A DNA stretch of 64,000 nucleotides from Phycomyces nitens (Eukaryota; Mucoromycota; Mucoromycetes; Mucorales; Phycomycetaceae), in NCBI GenBank assembly GCA_022702545.1, contig JAHRBC010000005.1, positions 3,596,001 through 3,660,000 of the forward strand. Reading direction: 5' to 3'. Every line of letters begins with the position of its first letter. The first letter of the stretch is position 1. A program made the position numbers and the translations under genes. Positions 1-12,305 of the stretch are shown here, piece after piece. The notes beneath the pieces are model-generated. The model did no database searches. It was not told where the DNA came from and saw only the letters and a list, made by a program, of their open reading frames with translations.

Positions 1-1060
1 AGACCTAATCTTGCTCAATCATTTTATAGAGCCATCTCTAAATCAACTAAATCATTTATAGTGGCCCTTATTTTCTCAACCCGCAACTCTGGTGTATTCC
101 ATATGTGATCGATTGGGTTTAGACCAAGACTTTGAGCTGACTAGTACTCAAGTTCTCTGATCTGGTTTGTCTCTTTCTATCATTGACCATATTTACTTGT
201 GTGACAAGTGGTATCATTTAAAAAAAATCTTTCTCCTCGTTCTTGGTGACGTTTGTAAAGCATGGATGGAGAGGTTCTGCAAGTATATTGATATTTACAT
301 CTTGACTAACTTTGACAGTGTCTATGATCTTTAACAACCCAAAGCGTTTTCCACAAAAACAGCCCCAAACCCCAAGTCAACCACCGCAACATTTCCCTGT
401 CGATATGATATCATTTTTTTTGGTATCTTTCTCCAAATTTTCAAAACGCACATCTATCAATATCGTTTCTGTTCGAGAAAAAACGAGATTCATCTGACCA
501 CATCATAATGTTTTCTTGGCCATTAGACTAGTTCGTCTTTTTCCCTAGCCCAGCAAAGTCTGGCTTGCATTTGCTTTTTTGTGAGGCAATACGTATGTGC
601 TACAACACAGGGTTTGACGTCTAGTTGCTTGACATAGTTGATGATGGTATTTCTGCACACATTAACATCCATAGCAGTCATTTCAGATCTGAGCTGTTTA
701 TAATCGGTAAATGGATTGTCCCGTATAGTTCTCTCAAGGTATCTGAGTGTCCTCTCATCCAATCTTTTGGGTTTTCCAGGTGATTCTCTGGGTAATGGAC
801 GTTTGTGTTTTATAATGTGTTCAATAATTTTTTGCATAAACTGGCACAGGAATTTCACCTGGATTTACAAGCTACCCAAGAGAACGATGAACCTTTTAAA
901 GGTAGAAAAACACCCTAATACTACTATTGTTCTTCTGGTATATAAACGTCCCAAGTGCTGCTCTGTGATTCTGACATGAATATTTTCAAATAATATATTG
1001 ATAGAGAAAATAAAGTTTTTATTTTATTTCATTTCAAAAAACATTTCGAAAAGTCCATCA
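1..1060 (-). mobile_element. Decayed Tc1/mariner-type transposon (transposase relic)
   Basis: Read on the minus strand this stretch keeps pieces of a Tc1-like transposase in the right order, broken by stops and frameshifts. Around 523-858 an open segment of 111 codons has a second helix-turn-helix-like region followed by the typical KKQMQARLCWARE segment. Near 470-500 a WSDESRF-like first catalytic-aspartate motif is visible, and near 95-125 a LNPIDHIWN motif matches the family's DLNPIENIW motif with D in place of the catalytic E. The 3' end of the coding region runs to the window edge. No terminal inverted repeat could be placed. It is a dead copy; the family call is fairly safe, the limits are not. 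Confidence 0.7.
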
Positions 1061-2336
1061 TTTTTATAAATTGTACGGGATCCGAGTGATCGTGCCTAAA
1101 AGAGAGCACATCAATTAATATCTGTCTATCCATAAAGCATCAAAGATATTGCTTTTTTCACTTTTACTTGTGCGTAATTCAACGCGTTGATTGATCTGAT
1201 TTGATCCTATAAACCCAAAGTAAGAATCACAGCTTTATCACACTCGCCGAATACAGCTTAATGAATATTACTTTATAGTTATTCTATAAAATAAATGATA
1301 GATATCCAAGAATCTTTTTGTTAGATCAAATCCAAAAAAAAATTAAAGGGTTCGAAATAATTGTCATTGGTGTGTATACGTTTGGCTTCAAGAAATTCTA
1401 GAGAACGTTTGATTCGAAGCAAAGGGTTTGATTTGCATTGGAATGAGAAAGGAGTTTGCAGTTTGGATCCAGCAGCCTTTGATTCCTAAACCATAGTTGA
1501 TTGCATTAATATAGTATGCATGTTTGGCATTGCATACACATATATTTATACAGATTATAAAATCAATTGTCTATTAAATCCATCTTTTTTTTTTAAAAAA
1601 AAAGTATCGATCGTATATTCAAGATATTCAAGATATTAGATTTCATCTATCAAAATAATCAAGATATGGTTTGTGTGTACTACAGTTAGGATGATTCTTG
1701 CAGCCAGTTGATTATAATATATGTGGTAGTCTTGTTTATTTTTGTTATCCTCTGAATAATAAAGGATATCATCAATATTTCTCGTTCACGGTTCGCATAC
1801 ACAGATAGGCATATATGATATCCGACAGAGTCTGTAATCCATATTTTTATTGACAATCCCAGAAAGAATACATTGTTGATCAACCACCAAGACTAGTTAA
1901 CGTATTATGACTCGAATAAATTATTGGATACATGTATCACAAGATGGTCGCTAAAGACAATGGAAATGTATAATAATAAAACTCTGGGTATGCACCAATC
2001 TATGGATATGGAACAAAGGCAGTTTATTTTTAACAAAAAAAGAAAGAAAATATCTAGGAATCCAGTGCTATGCTTATTCACAACAATATTTTTGTTTGCA
2101 TGCAAATCGTCCCTGATTTTCTCAAATAAGTGGTGTCAATCCATAAATATTTACAAATACACACTGTGCATATTGTACAATCCCATCAAATCACTCTCAA
2201 ACATAAATTAAATAATTAAATCTAAACGTTCTATATTCTTGATATATTTTCAAAGTATTTAAAATCATATAGATATCCCGTGCCTTCTTTCTTTAATTTT
2301 GTGTGTGTGTGTGTTTTTTTTTTTAAAAAAAAAAAG
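1061..2336. other. AT-rich spacer, no gene seen
   Basis: No reading frame here resembles a known protein, and open frames are short and of low complexity. Just upstream of the next gene lies a (GT) run followed by long T and A runs (about 2300-2335), which form the immediate 5' leader of the cysteine-module gene. Confidence 0.5.
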
Positions 2337-3965
2337 ATGAACTTGATATGGCTTATATTATGTATTCTATTTGCTACTGTGTATTCCGCAATTGAACAGT
2401 CGGATATTACTACTGAATGGGGTATGAAACACAAAAGAAAACCAAATGGCAAACTATCTCTGATTCATTCGCTGCTAGTATCAGGACTTGCCTTGGGGTG
2501 TCCAGATTACAGCTATCGATGTCCTGATTGTTATGATGGATCGCAGTGTCTATATCCGGATAGCAACGAGTGTCCAAACTCGGGTATTCCAGTATGTTAC
2601 AATTTTGACAAATGTAGCAATGTCAGATGCTCGATGCAACGGATACCATGGTAAGATCAAGTATTTAATATTGCGCAATAATTAAGTATTTGAATAAAAT
2701 GTAGTCCAAGAGAATGCCCGTTTTCTTGTCGTTATGAAGAAGACAGCTGTTGTCCATTTTCTGGTGAGCCTGTGTGTGAGCCTCCATGTATGACATTTGT
2801 CCCATGCAAGGTTACACCATGCCCTGCATTATGCCCTTTTGATTGCGTTTATCCAAATGCCGATCAGTGTTGTCCAAGAAGTGGTGAACCAGTGTGCAGA
2901 TCTTTAATTAACTTGCACTTGCCAGCTGGTAAGCCAAAGAGCTCCCATAATAACAATGGGCATCATCGTTCACATAAAACACCTGAAGCTCCAGAGCTTC
3001 CATTTTATGACCAAGACCCTTATGTGTCCCAAGAAGAAAGCCTCTCCATTATTTCCTTGCCAATCTTTAGCGCTCCAGTGTCTACACCTTATGCCGAATG
3101 GCCAGAAGATTCGTCAGATCCTTATTCACGGTCACAAGACAGCATCAAAATCATTACCATGCCTCTACCTACAAAGACAACGCCATACCCCTTTTACGGA
3201 TGCCAAGACGAAGAGTGTGAATACTCGGCATCCGATGTATATGGAACATTATCTGTGCCAACAATTGATTATTCGATCTCGAATGAAGACTTTGGTGCCT
3301 TTCAAAACAAAATGTATGACGACTCGGATGCGGAAGACGGTATAATGTGTATCGATATGATTATACCTTGTCCAGAGGAATGCCCAGAAAGTTGCGTGTA
3401 TCCCATGAATCTGGCGTGCCCTTATATACACCAACCGTCCTGCCCTAAAGATGTTGTTTCAATCGATCCTTCGTATTCATGCCAGGATGTCGATGGTTTC
3501 CCTCTTCCTACTATACCAATTATCTCAACGCCTGACTTTGGTGTTGTTTGCCCCTTTGTATTCTACGAATGGTAACCAGAGGAGCACATGGATATTACAG
3601 ATATCTAACACGATGTTTTCTAGTCCAACAGAGTGTCCTGATGATTGCTTGCGACCTGCTGTCCCTTGTCCTTTTGCAGTACCACCGACATGTCCAGATA
3701 ATGAATCACCGACCTCAATGGAGATTGAGCCAACCATGGCAGATAAACATTACGCTTGTCCTATGTACATGATTGCATGGTAAGATACATTTGTCAAGGT
3801 AATCAAGATCTGTTCTAACTTTCTGCGTTATGCCCATATAGTCCAGAGTGTGAGCCAGGAAGTACATGTACAAGGGATACAACAGGTCCCTGTCCGGGAA
3901 CCAATCATCCTTATTGCGTGCAAACAGGACTGTCAGACATTGATAGCCAAACCATAGGAGTTTGA
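2337..3965 (+). CDS. Secreted modular cysteine-rich protein, function unknown
   Basis: Predicted exons are 2337-2650, 2705-3571, 3624-3779 and 3842-3965 (486 residues). The start is the ATG that opens a classical signal peptide (MNLIWLILCILFATVYSA). The mature part has about six copies of a cysteine-proline module of the general form CPxxCPxxCxxPxxxxCPxxxxPxC, with a Pro/Ser-rich linker of about 160 residues after the third copy. All three introns are phase 2 and split a cysteine codon (TG|T) immediately before the module's CPxxC core. There is no C-terminal hydrophobic tail, so export to wall or medium is likely. I do not recognise a named family. The regular cysteines suggest disulfide-bonded repeats, perhaps a wall or surface protein; that role is inference. 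Confidence 0.8.
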
Positions 3966-6900
3966 TGGTTTTCCTTTTACTAACAAGAGGCCAGAAAAGT
4001 AGATGTCAACCATTGCATATTTGACTTTTTTTTTTTCTTTAAAGCAATTACCATATCTGTTTTTACATAAATATTTATATATATATATAAAAAAATTCTC
4101 ATGGATCTGTTTTGCCAAATTGTATTGAGGGTATCAAGAAAGGACACCCTACCTCTCTTTTTTTTTATTATGTAAAATCGAATATTGGCATAATGGTATA
4201 TTGGGCTATTAAACAAAACAAAAAATTAAAGAGGTTCTCCATGTAGAAAATACTGAAAATTAGTGTTGCCTAGCTGGCTGTAGTGGTCTAGCGACAAGCA
4301 ATGGAGGATTCCAGACTTGGACAAACAATCCCTGACAGAATTAATATGCCTCCCTTTACAATTACAAGCCGTCACAATATTTGCAGAAACTGCATTGCGA
4401 CAATTGGGTGCCCCAGAGGTTGGTTGCATAGATTACAGGTCGTTCTTTGCATCCATATCTTTGAAACTACTTTGGGCATCCCAGTCCATTTATCCATGAC
4501 ATTCTTGTCAGCACTCGCCTCAACACTTTTTGTCTCTACCAGCACTCTTGTACTCACAACTGACGAGCCCTGAATACATTCAGATGAGAAATCATTGTCA
4601 ATCACCAATGTATCATTTCCTACAATCTAACCACTCGCACTAAAAAAGTATTACAACAAGGCTCATCTCCTACCAATCAAACATTTGATTTTGAGCATGG
4701 TGGTATTCCTTGGCTCTCTAATTCTAATCATAAACCAGCCAGCCAAAATTCTATCCACTAACATGCCTCAAACGACGATCAACAGCGCAACCGATCGCTT
4801 GACCTAAATTCATACAGAAAATCCAACACCTAAACTCGAGTGACCAACAAACGCATTGTCAGGGATGTTAAGAGTCCTTGTTTGGATGAGACACAATCCT
4901 TTTGAAACCTATTTTGTATCATCAACCAAATCTGATGGCTGCAGGCTACATTATCTATTCAAGCCAAAGTTGACCAGTAAAGAAAAAGACAAATCAGTTG
5001 GGCTGAGCTGTAACTATAGCCAACTTTAGCATTGAGGTCAAGTGAGTCTGTATTCAAAAGGGAATTACAGTGCTTCAGGTCCATTTTTAGTGTGGGAGTC
5101 TGGTGAGAGACATCAAGAGATATATATATATATATATACTCTTGCAACTTGAAAATAAAACAAAGGGTTTTGTAATGATATAGGGTGGTTTTGGTGCTTT
5201 GTCATGTATTGAATGGTTAATTGGCCGGAACCAAAATGCGAATGGTTTGGCCAAGGACTTTTAATATGGGGTATCAAAGACTGAATGGAGAAAATTACAT
5301 GATGTTCACAGCCCAATTGACCATGTCTATCAAGATCTAAAAACAAGCATTCAATAAAAGAACAGAGCCGTTTAGCAACTCTAATGATCTCAGGGCATGT
5401 ACCCTTGTCAACAATTGGACTTTATTGGATACTCTTTTTGCGGGTGTAGCTAACAAAGTTAAAGATGAAATAAAGCATCGTGATGGCCACACCATTTATT
5501 AGCACATGTATTTTATTTTTGCACAGTTGGATACATGGATCTCTAAATATAAAATCAAAGGTTTAATGGACTTTATGTCCTTTATCTAAGATATATAGGT
5601 TAAAATCGTTGTTTAATAGTTTTTTCTTTTTCTTTTGGCAGGATCAGAAATTGGAAACCCCGGAAATGATTTCTATCCTGTGAGTACATAATCAATTATT
5701 ATTATTATTATTATTCTTTTTTGGGGGCCTAGATACTTTTGAAGAAAGAGAGAAATAAACGGTCTAGTGCATGTAGTCTAGCTTGCCAATTTTATTACTA
5801 CAGATTTAGTAAAGAATACTTTTTACAAACAATATTTCTATCGGCTGGAAATATCTACAAGAGAAAATAAAGTAGCGGAAAAAAAAGCATTGAATAATGA
5901 GATGGTTCTTATAGATGTGCGCAAGAAAACCCCATCGACTTGACTTTTCAAAAGAGTCGCATGGATATTTCAACTGTTTTTGATTTATGGATTTATTCAT
6001 ATCAATGGTTGGTCATGAAGAATAAGTTTCTTCAAATTGGAGGAATGGTACCCAGACCGACAAGAACCACAAGATTGGCATGTTTTCTGTCGTTTTGTTC
6101 AATGATGTGGAGGATGTTTCTGGCAAGTTTGTAAAGGGAAAAAAAAGTATGAAATATTTAATCTCTGTCGTCTTTATAGACTACCAAGTTAAGCAACTAG
6201 ATAATGAGAATGTTGCTCCTCTTGGTTTGTTAGAGATAATACCACCATCAATACACCCGGTGGTGTTGGCTAGTTTATCATAAATCCAAAATATATCAAT
6301 CACTAGCTACCTCCATGCTCTCCATTCTTGAATCTATTCAAAAATATCGTTTTCAAGCTTAAACATTTGGCAAGGAGAAGATCAAAACTAGATTGTGGTG
6401 CCTTTCAGGATACATAGGAGAAAGTAAAGAAAGATGTCTAGAGAAATTTTAAATATCAGAGGAGCCATAGTGCTCTGGTTCAATTGCTCTTGGCAAGTGT
6501 ATAGCCTTTTTTCTTTTGGCACAACTCTTTTTTGGGAATACCTTTTGGATTTGTATCTTGGAGAATAAAACAAGGACAAACGATATGTTCTTGTATGAAT
6601 AGATTTTTAGGACCTCTGTCTTTTGTTTTAGTAAAATCACTTGACCTTTCTTTCTCGATACCTTTTTCCAGCATCTAATCTCCACTGCTTTTATTGCCAG
6701 GCACCTGTTTTGCTGTAAACCATGGAGCATGTCAAAATATACTGAAAAAGGAAGAAGAAAAATTAACAAGGAGAAACCTCGTCAATGTATTCTTTCCATC
6801 ACCTTGTCCCTAGGGGTCTCTGTTTCTTTTCTTCTTTTTTTGGCCAACCACCATTTTCATTTTCAACTATCCGGTTCTTATGAGTGACATTTATAGCCAA

Positions 6901-7263
6901 ATTTTACCTCCAAGCACCCATTGATAAGGTACTTTTAGCTGCCCTTCTATTGGCCAGCTAATCGTCAAAAGTGCGATTAGGGCGCAAATATACAAGACTC
7001 AAGATTGATTTGGGAGCATTACGGTTGATGTGCCGATTATAAATATATATATGAATATATAAATATTTGAATGGACGCCCGGTCATCCTTATTGCCAGTG
7101 CACACCAAGAAAGCACAAAATTAATAATACATATAGAAAATCTGCTTACAATAACTGTTATTTCCACTTGATCATTTATTTATTTATTTGTTCATTCATT
7201 TGTTCCTCTTTTTTTATATATATATATTATTATTATTATTATTATTATTATTATCGCCCTTAA
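3966..7263. other. Gene-poor spacer with coding-like fragments
   Basis: About 3.3 kb without a gene I can support. Open frames near 4300-4600 (both strands) and 6080-6280 have reasonable composition but no start, splice pattern or motif I recognise. The stretch 5342-5590 is listed separately as a possible retrotransposon relic. Simple repeats occur at about 5120-5140 (TA) and 5699-5714 (TTA). The remainder looks like decayed intergenic DNA. Confidence 0.4.
5342..5590 (+). pseudogene. Possible retrotransposon Gag fragment
   Basis: One frame reads WTLLDTLFAGVANKVKDEI followed, after a stop, by a segment with FAQLDTWIS. This resembles the end of the capsid-like domain of Ty3/Gypsy Gag proteins, where a 'GL...KVK.E' block precedes an 'A..LD' helix. 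It is too short and too broken to be sure, and no LTR, protease or reverse transcriptase was seen nearby. Confidence 0.25.
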
Positions 7264-10200
7264 ATGTCATCTATCCACAATGTTGGAAAGCTGGTCCGGC
7301 TAGGCAACACTCGGCCCTGTTCTTGGGGACTAGTCCTGCTGATGGTCTGGTTTATTTCAATCCAGACGGTGATGACGATTCCAATGACAGAACAAAGACG
7401 TATAAAATTAAGGTATAGCCAGTGGAATTTATCATGACACTCTTGAAATCATGTGCATTTGTGCGAGTATTGCTGTATATTAATCATCATCGCCATCTTT
7501 ATCCTCATCGTCATCGTCATCGTCATCCTCAACATTTTATTGTTACAATTTACAATAATAATAATAATAATTATAATAATAATAATCTTTATAATAATAA
7601 TAATCTTTATAATGCTTTTAAAATTATTAGAGAGATGAGTAGCGTAAGGAAAACTGAAACTTTGGTACATTTTCAATCAAGCATTCAACCTGGATCATTC
7701 TCTTTAGGAAATGTTCAATCATGGATGGCACAACTATCTAAACCATGCTTACCCAGCCGACGAGGTACAGAATTTTAAGATAATAATAAAAAATAATAGA
7801 CGTGTATTAAGAAGAAGAAGAAAAACCATGCAATACTTGACCATTCAACACTACCGTCTTGTCACAATAGCTCAATCCATTCCAATGTAATGGGAGAGGA
7901 AGCGACAAGTCTGACCCGTAAGTAGACCAACCTGTCTGTGATGTCCAAAGGTTAAATTGTCTGTGGGTTAGGACGAACATCAATATCAATGATGTGCTCG
8001 GAGACTATTCCTTGACCCTGGTTGACACACTGGACACCTTGGCTGTAAGTATGCCTTTAATGATCGTTGACTACCCTCCTCAATTGTGCTGTGAATAACC
8101 AAAAAAAAAATCCCCCCCATTCGGCTGTAGATCATGGGCACCCAAGCTCAGTTTGAAGAAGCAGTTGGACTCGTATTAGAGCAAGTGTCTTTTGACAAGG
8201 ATAGTAAAGTTCAAGTATTTGAATTGAATATCCGTGCATTGGGTGGTCTAGTAAATATCCAACAAGACCTCTACGAAATCAACACATAACCCAACCATAT
8301 TTGCCTGTGCTTTTGTTTATGTAGCTCTCTGCCCACATATTTGCCTCGGATCCTTCGTTTGGGCACAGCATCAAGGGATATAATGGTGGATTATTGAAGC
8401 TTGCACAAGACCTAGCAAATCGGCTGCTTCCGGCCTTTCAGTCCTCCAAGTCTGGCATACCTTATCCTCGTGTAAAGCTTATAATTTGATAATTCATATC
8501 TACATGATACATGTATAGATATATAGATATATAGATACATATTATTTTTGGAAACAACCTTGTACAATGTATCAATCAACTAATTTATGGTTTTATCCAT
8601 TATAGGTCAATCTTCGATATGGTGTGCCTCGAACAGAGACTGTGGAAACATGCACAGCTGGTGCAGGAAGTCTTGTGCTGGAATTTGGTGTCCTTAGCCG
8701 TCTGACAGGAAACCCTTATTACGAGGTAAGTTTTGCAGCCTTTTGAACATCATCATGGCTTGCTGATCATATTGACGTTTATATTTCACAGAGGGTTGCA
8801 AAACGTGCTCTAAAGGCCATTTGGGACCGTCGCTCGTCACTAGATCTTCTAGGAAATGTCATTAATATACAGACAGGTCAATGGATTCACACTGCTTCTT
8901 CTACTGGAGCAGGCATCGACTCATTTTTTGAATATATCCTAAAGGCATACGTACTGTTTGGTGAGACTGAATACCTGGACATGTTTGAGGATGCCTATCG
9001 AGGGATCCTTCAACACATCAGAGATCCAAGTGGATACATCTACCGTAATGTTCACATGAGTTCAGGAACACTCATGGCAACTTGGATCGACAGTCTTAGT
9101 GCGTTTATGCCTGGTCTTCAGGTTCTTCATGGTGACCTTGAATCGGCCATCAAAGGACACTTGATCTTTTACAACATCTGGAAACGATATCACGCTTTGC
9201 CAGAACGTTTTGACTATCACCAAAAGACTGTCGATATCGCGTTTTATCCCCTTCGCCCAGAATTCGTTGAATCGACCTACCATCTCTACCGTGCCACCAG
9301 AGATCCTTTTTATTTAGAAGTAGGAGAGATGATTATCCAGGACCTCAACAATAGAACTAGACTGGCGTGTGGATTTGCAAACATTGGTGATGTTCGTACC
9401 GGTCGACTTGAGGACCGTATGGAGAGCTTTATGCTTAGCGAGACACTAAAGTATCTCTACCTTTTATTCGACGTTTGTGAGTGTTGATTGGGTATTGTGA
9501 TGGTGCAAAAAGTTGGGTACTAATGCGAATACTTGATTTTTTGTAGCTCACCCTTTAAATCTGATGGACTCGAATTTCGTATTTACAACTGGTGTGCATA
9601 AATGAAACGGATAATAACCAGGCATGGCAGACTAATCGTTGTTGTACTCTTAGAGGGACATGTCCTACCACTCCCACGACAATACCTTGTCAAGGAAACC
9701 ACACCATCTATTCGCCAGACGTTCTCCAAACGGATCTGCGAACCCCACCGGGTGGTTTTCAAAAACCCTGTCTATAGACCATTCGATTCGTCCGTACATT
9801 ATTTATCGCAACCCCAATCCCTCGACCTTTCTTCGGTTCCCTATAGACCAGAAACAGACTTGGCAGCAGAGATGGTCGGAACCCTTGTCGATCCACTAGA
9901 CACCCTATCGCCTGTGGGCACATGTAACTCGCCTATTGTAAACGACCGGTCATTTGAACTGAGCTTTGGTCCTGACACGCGTGGTGGAAATGACCGACAC
10001 AAATCACCAAAGATCATTGAATTTGTTGGCGGCTTCTTGGCCAGATCACTCTCTGATCTAAAGATAGAGCTCAGTAAGCGATCATGGAGCACTGGTGGTG
10101 GCTACCAGGTGACTGGAGGTTAGTACTCTTGTTTTCTTTAACAGAAAAAAAAAACATATTGATTTGTATATACATATGTTATGTGTGTATGTATATACTT

Positions 10201-11403
10201 GCTTGTTATCTGTTTTGTACCATTTCTCTTTTTTTACATGGCCAAAAAAAAAGAAAGACATTTCTGAGGATACTTGGCTGTGTATTCCTTGCCATTTTTC
10301 TTCTTCTTCTTCTTCTTTTTTGCAGTAATTTTTTTATTATTATTATTTGCTTTGCTGTATATACCCATCATTATATCATATCGTTTGTCTTTGAGCTTAT
10401 TTACTACTATCCCTCTTTTTATATATATATATATACCATCTACTCATGTTTACATTTTTGTTTCTTTTTGGCTTTCTTGTTCTCATTTATATACCAATAT
10501 ACGTGTATGTGTGTGTGTGTGTCTTTATGCAAACAAAATACATTCTTACAATCTCACAGTACAACCTAATACAAGGTAATGCATTTTATTTTATTTTATT
10601 TAGACTCTCTTTGTACGTATCATAATTAGTAAAGAGCTGTCTACACTGAATAATGCTACATGTCTTTTTTTTTATTATAATTGACGCCACTAAAAAAAAT
10701 GCTTGTTTTATAAAATATACAACCATTATATAATGCGTATAAACAACACTTTTCTAGACTATCCAAATCTGATGTCTTGATTGTCACCAAAGATGCCATC
10801 TTGCCATACCTGCGTCAAGACGTCCTTGAAATAATCTCACTTGGCGACAATGGTGCTCCGTCTAGTATCCTGCAGCAAAAGACATTTGAATTGCGAGTAC
10901 ATTGCCAGACTGTCTCTAGGACCTATCGCGCCTACCCTTCGTACTTTGGATCAAGATGGGCCAGCCAGGTTGGCTTCCCAGTCTTGCTAGGGGACGGAAA
11001 CCGGTTTGGCTGCAATCCGTATTCTGAAAATGAAAAAGAGTATGCAAAGGGAAAAGTGCTGGTCGTCCATCGGGGTATCTGCACCTTTTATCAAAAGGCA
11101 AGGTTTGCGGAAGAAGCAGAAGCATTGGCGGTTCTGTTTATCGATCGAGTCGGCGGACAGACATTTAGAGCCCTGCCTGCGATTGATTTTGAGGACGATG
11201 GTGGGTACGCCAGGGTCAACTTGCCTAGTGCAATGGTGTCGTTTGAAGATGGACTGGCCTTGATCGATAGTCTAAAGAAGGATGATGTGGTTCTAGAGTG
11301 GGTTTCTGGTGTTCGTGGTGCAAAGGATCTCAATTCTGAAATGGGGATTTCGGTTCATGGCGAGAAAGTACATAATTTGCTAGTGGTTTATACTACACCT
11401 TGA
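7264..11403 (+). CDS. EDEM3/Htm1-type GH47 alpha-mannosidase-like protein with PA domain
   Basis: Likely ER-resident and acting on misfolded glycoproteins in ER-associated degradation. Predicted exons: 7264-7412, 7631-7643, 7708-7764, 7871-7917, 7972-8044, 8131-8250, 8325-8471, 8606-8725, 8792-9476, 9547-9591, 9654-10118, 10560-10575, 10758-11403 (860 residues). An N-terminal signal anchor (residues 23-40) precedes the GH47 domain (about 50-490) with its hallmarks: [37 protein letters not shown] and [18 protein letters not shown]. The last exon carries a protease-associated domain ([19 protein letters not shown]), as in EDEM3. Two micro-exons (13 and 16 nt) are needed to hold phase. The upstream open frame from 7155 lacks an ATG, so 7264 was chosen. 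The GH47 part is certain; the exon 1-2 and 11-13 joins are predictions. Confidence 0.85.
7631..7643 (+). other. Predicted 13-nt micro-exon of the EDEM-like gene
   Basis: Exon 1 ends in phase 2 while the next recognisable exon (EMFNHGW...) starts in phase 0. This 13-nt segment lies between a TTATTAG acceptor and a GTAAGG donor and restores the frame exactly, adding a short helix-like link. Direct joining of the flanking exons would be out of frame. Confidence 0.55.
10560..10575 (+). other. Predicted 16-nt micro-exon of the EDEM-like gene
   Basis: The GH47-side exon can only leave in phase 0 or 1 without creating a stop, whereas the PA-domain exon at 10758 needs phase 2. A 16-nt segment between a CTCACAG acceptor and a GTAATG donor converts phase 1 to phase 2 and reads QPNTR into the PA part. 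An earlier donor at about 10074 (GTAAGC) would fit equally well. Confidence 0.55.
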
Positions 11404-12305
11404 TATATAATGAGTAATAGCCACTTGATTGTTTTTTTTTTAAGAAAAAAAATATATTTTTCATTTAAATGCTTTGACTAGTGCAAAGAATGCGTATGTG
11501 GGTGCTTATATAAAATAGATCACCTTTGGTATATACAGGTACATGGCTTAATAATGTCTGCAATGGAGCAAATAAAGTATTTCTGTAGAGGGTTTGGGCT
11601 TGTGTATTTTTCAAAAAAGAAAGAACTAGGTACCATCAGGAAAGGACAAAGGGGAGATTGGTAAATGTCAAGGAGAACTCTGTAGACCTTGATCAGAATA
11701 TATAAAGGGACTTCCTTTTTTTTCTTCTATTAAAACCAAAGGCTCCCTATACAACTATGTCTAAAGAGGTTGAAGACACAAATAAAGGCACAAAAAGGTA
11801 ATATTTGTTTGTTTGTTTGTTTGTTTTTACAAAAAACAATCCTGTCAATTGTGTTTTTGATCAGATTGTCCAAAGAAAACAAAAAACACACACACAGCAT
11901 AGATTGTTGGTGGATTTAGGATCAATTGAGCATCTCATTAGCCAAATTTGACATACTCTTGAGGAGTAGAGATATTGGCTGAATAGGCTACACGAGACTA
12001 TTATCACTGTTTAAAAAACATGGGTTTGTGGTATAAAATCCACTACTTGGGCTTTTCAAACCATGATTCTCTAAAATACAATTTTAGATCCTGATGATTA
12101 CAATCTCGAGTGTGGTCCGAATGCCCAGCCAGATAAATAATAACACGAGTATTTATCAATATACTCTAGATATCCGTCAAAGAATAAAGTCGACTAGAAA
12201 ATATATCAAGTTAATTAATAAATGTAAATGTAGGTTTCTAAGATTATTATATGTCTGCTATTACAATAGATGGGGCTGTAAAATGTTAAATCTTGGATCT
12301 TGGAT
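11404..12305. other. Intergenic region between convergent genes
   Basis: AT-rich sequence with A/T runs, a (TTTG) repeat at about 11805-11826 and no supported gene. An open frame at 12094-12474 on the plus strand runs into the antisense of the neighbouring gene and is not convincing. Confidence 0.5.

Noticed and set aside
7155..7415. Open frame through the (TTA) repeat as signal peptide of the EDEM-like protein
   Set aside because: It has a Leu-rich start and an in-phase donor but no ATG in frame. The frame from ATG 7264 gives a better signal anchor and an EQRRIKLRE lead-in like other EDEM proteins.
10084..10579. Hydrophobic open frames in the EDEM-like intron
   Set aside because: They consist of Phe/Leu/Ile runs from T-rich low-complexity DNA; only the last 16 nt are proposed as an exon.
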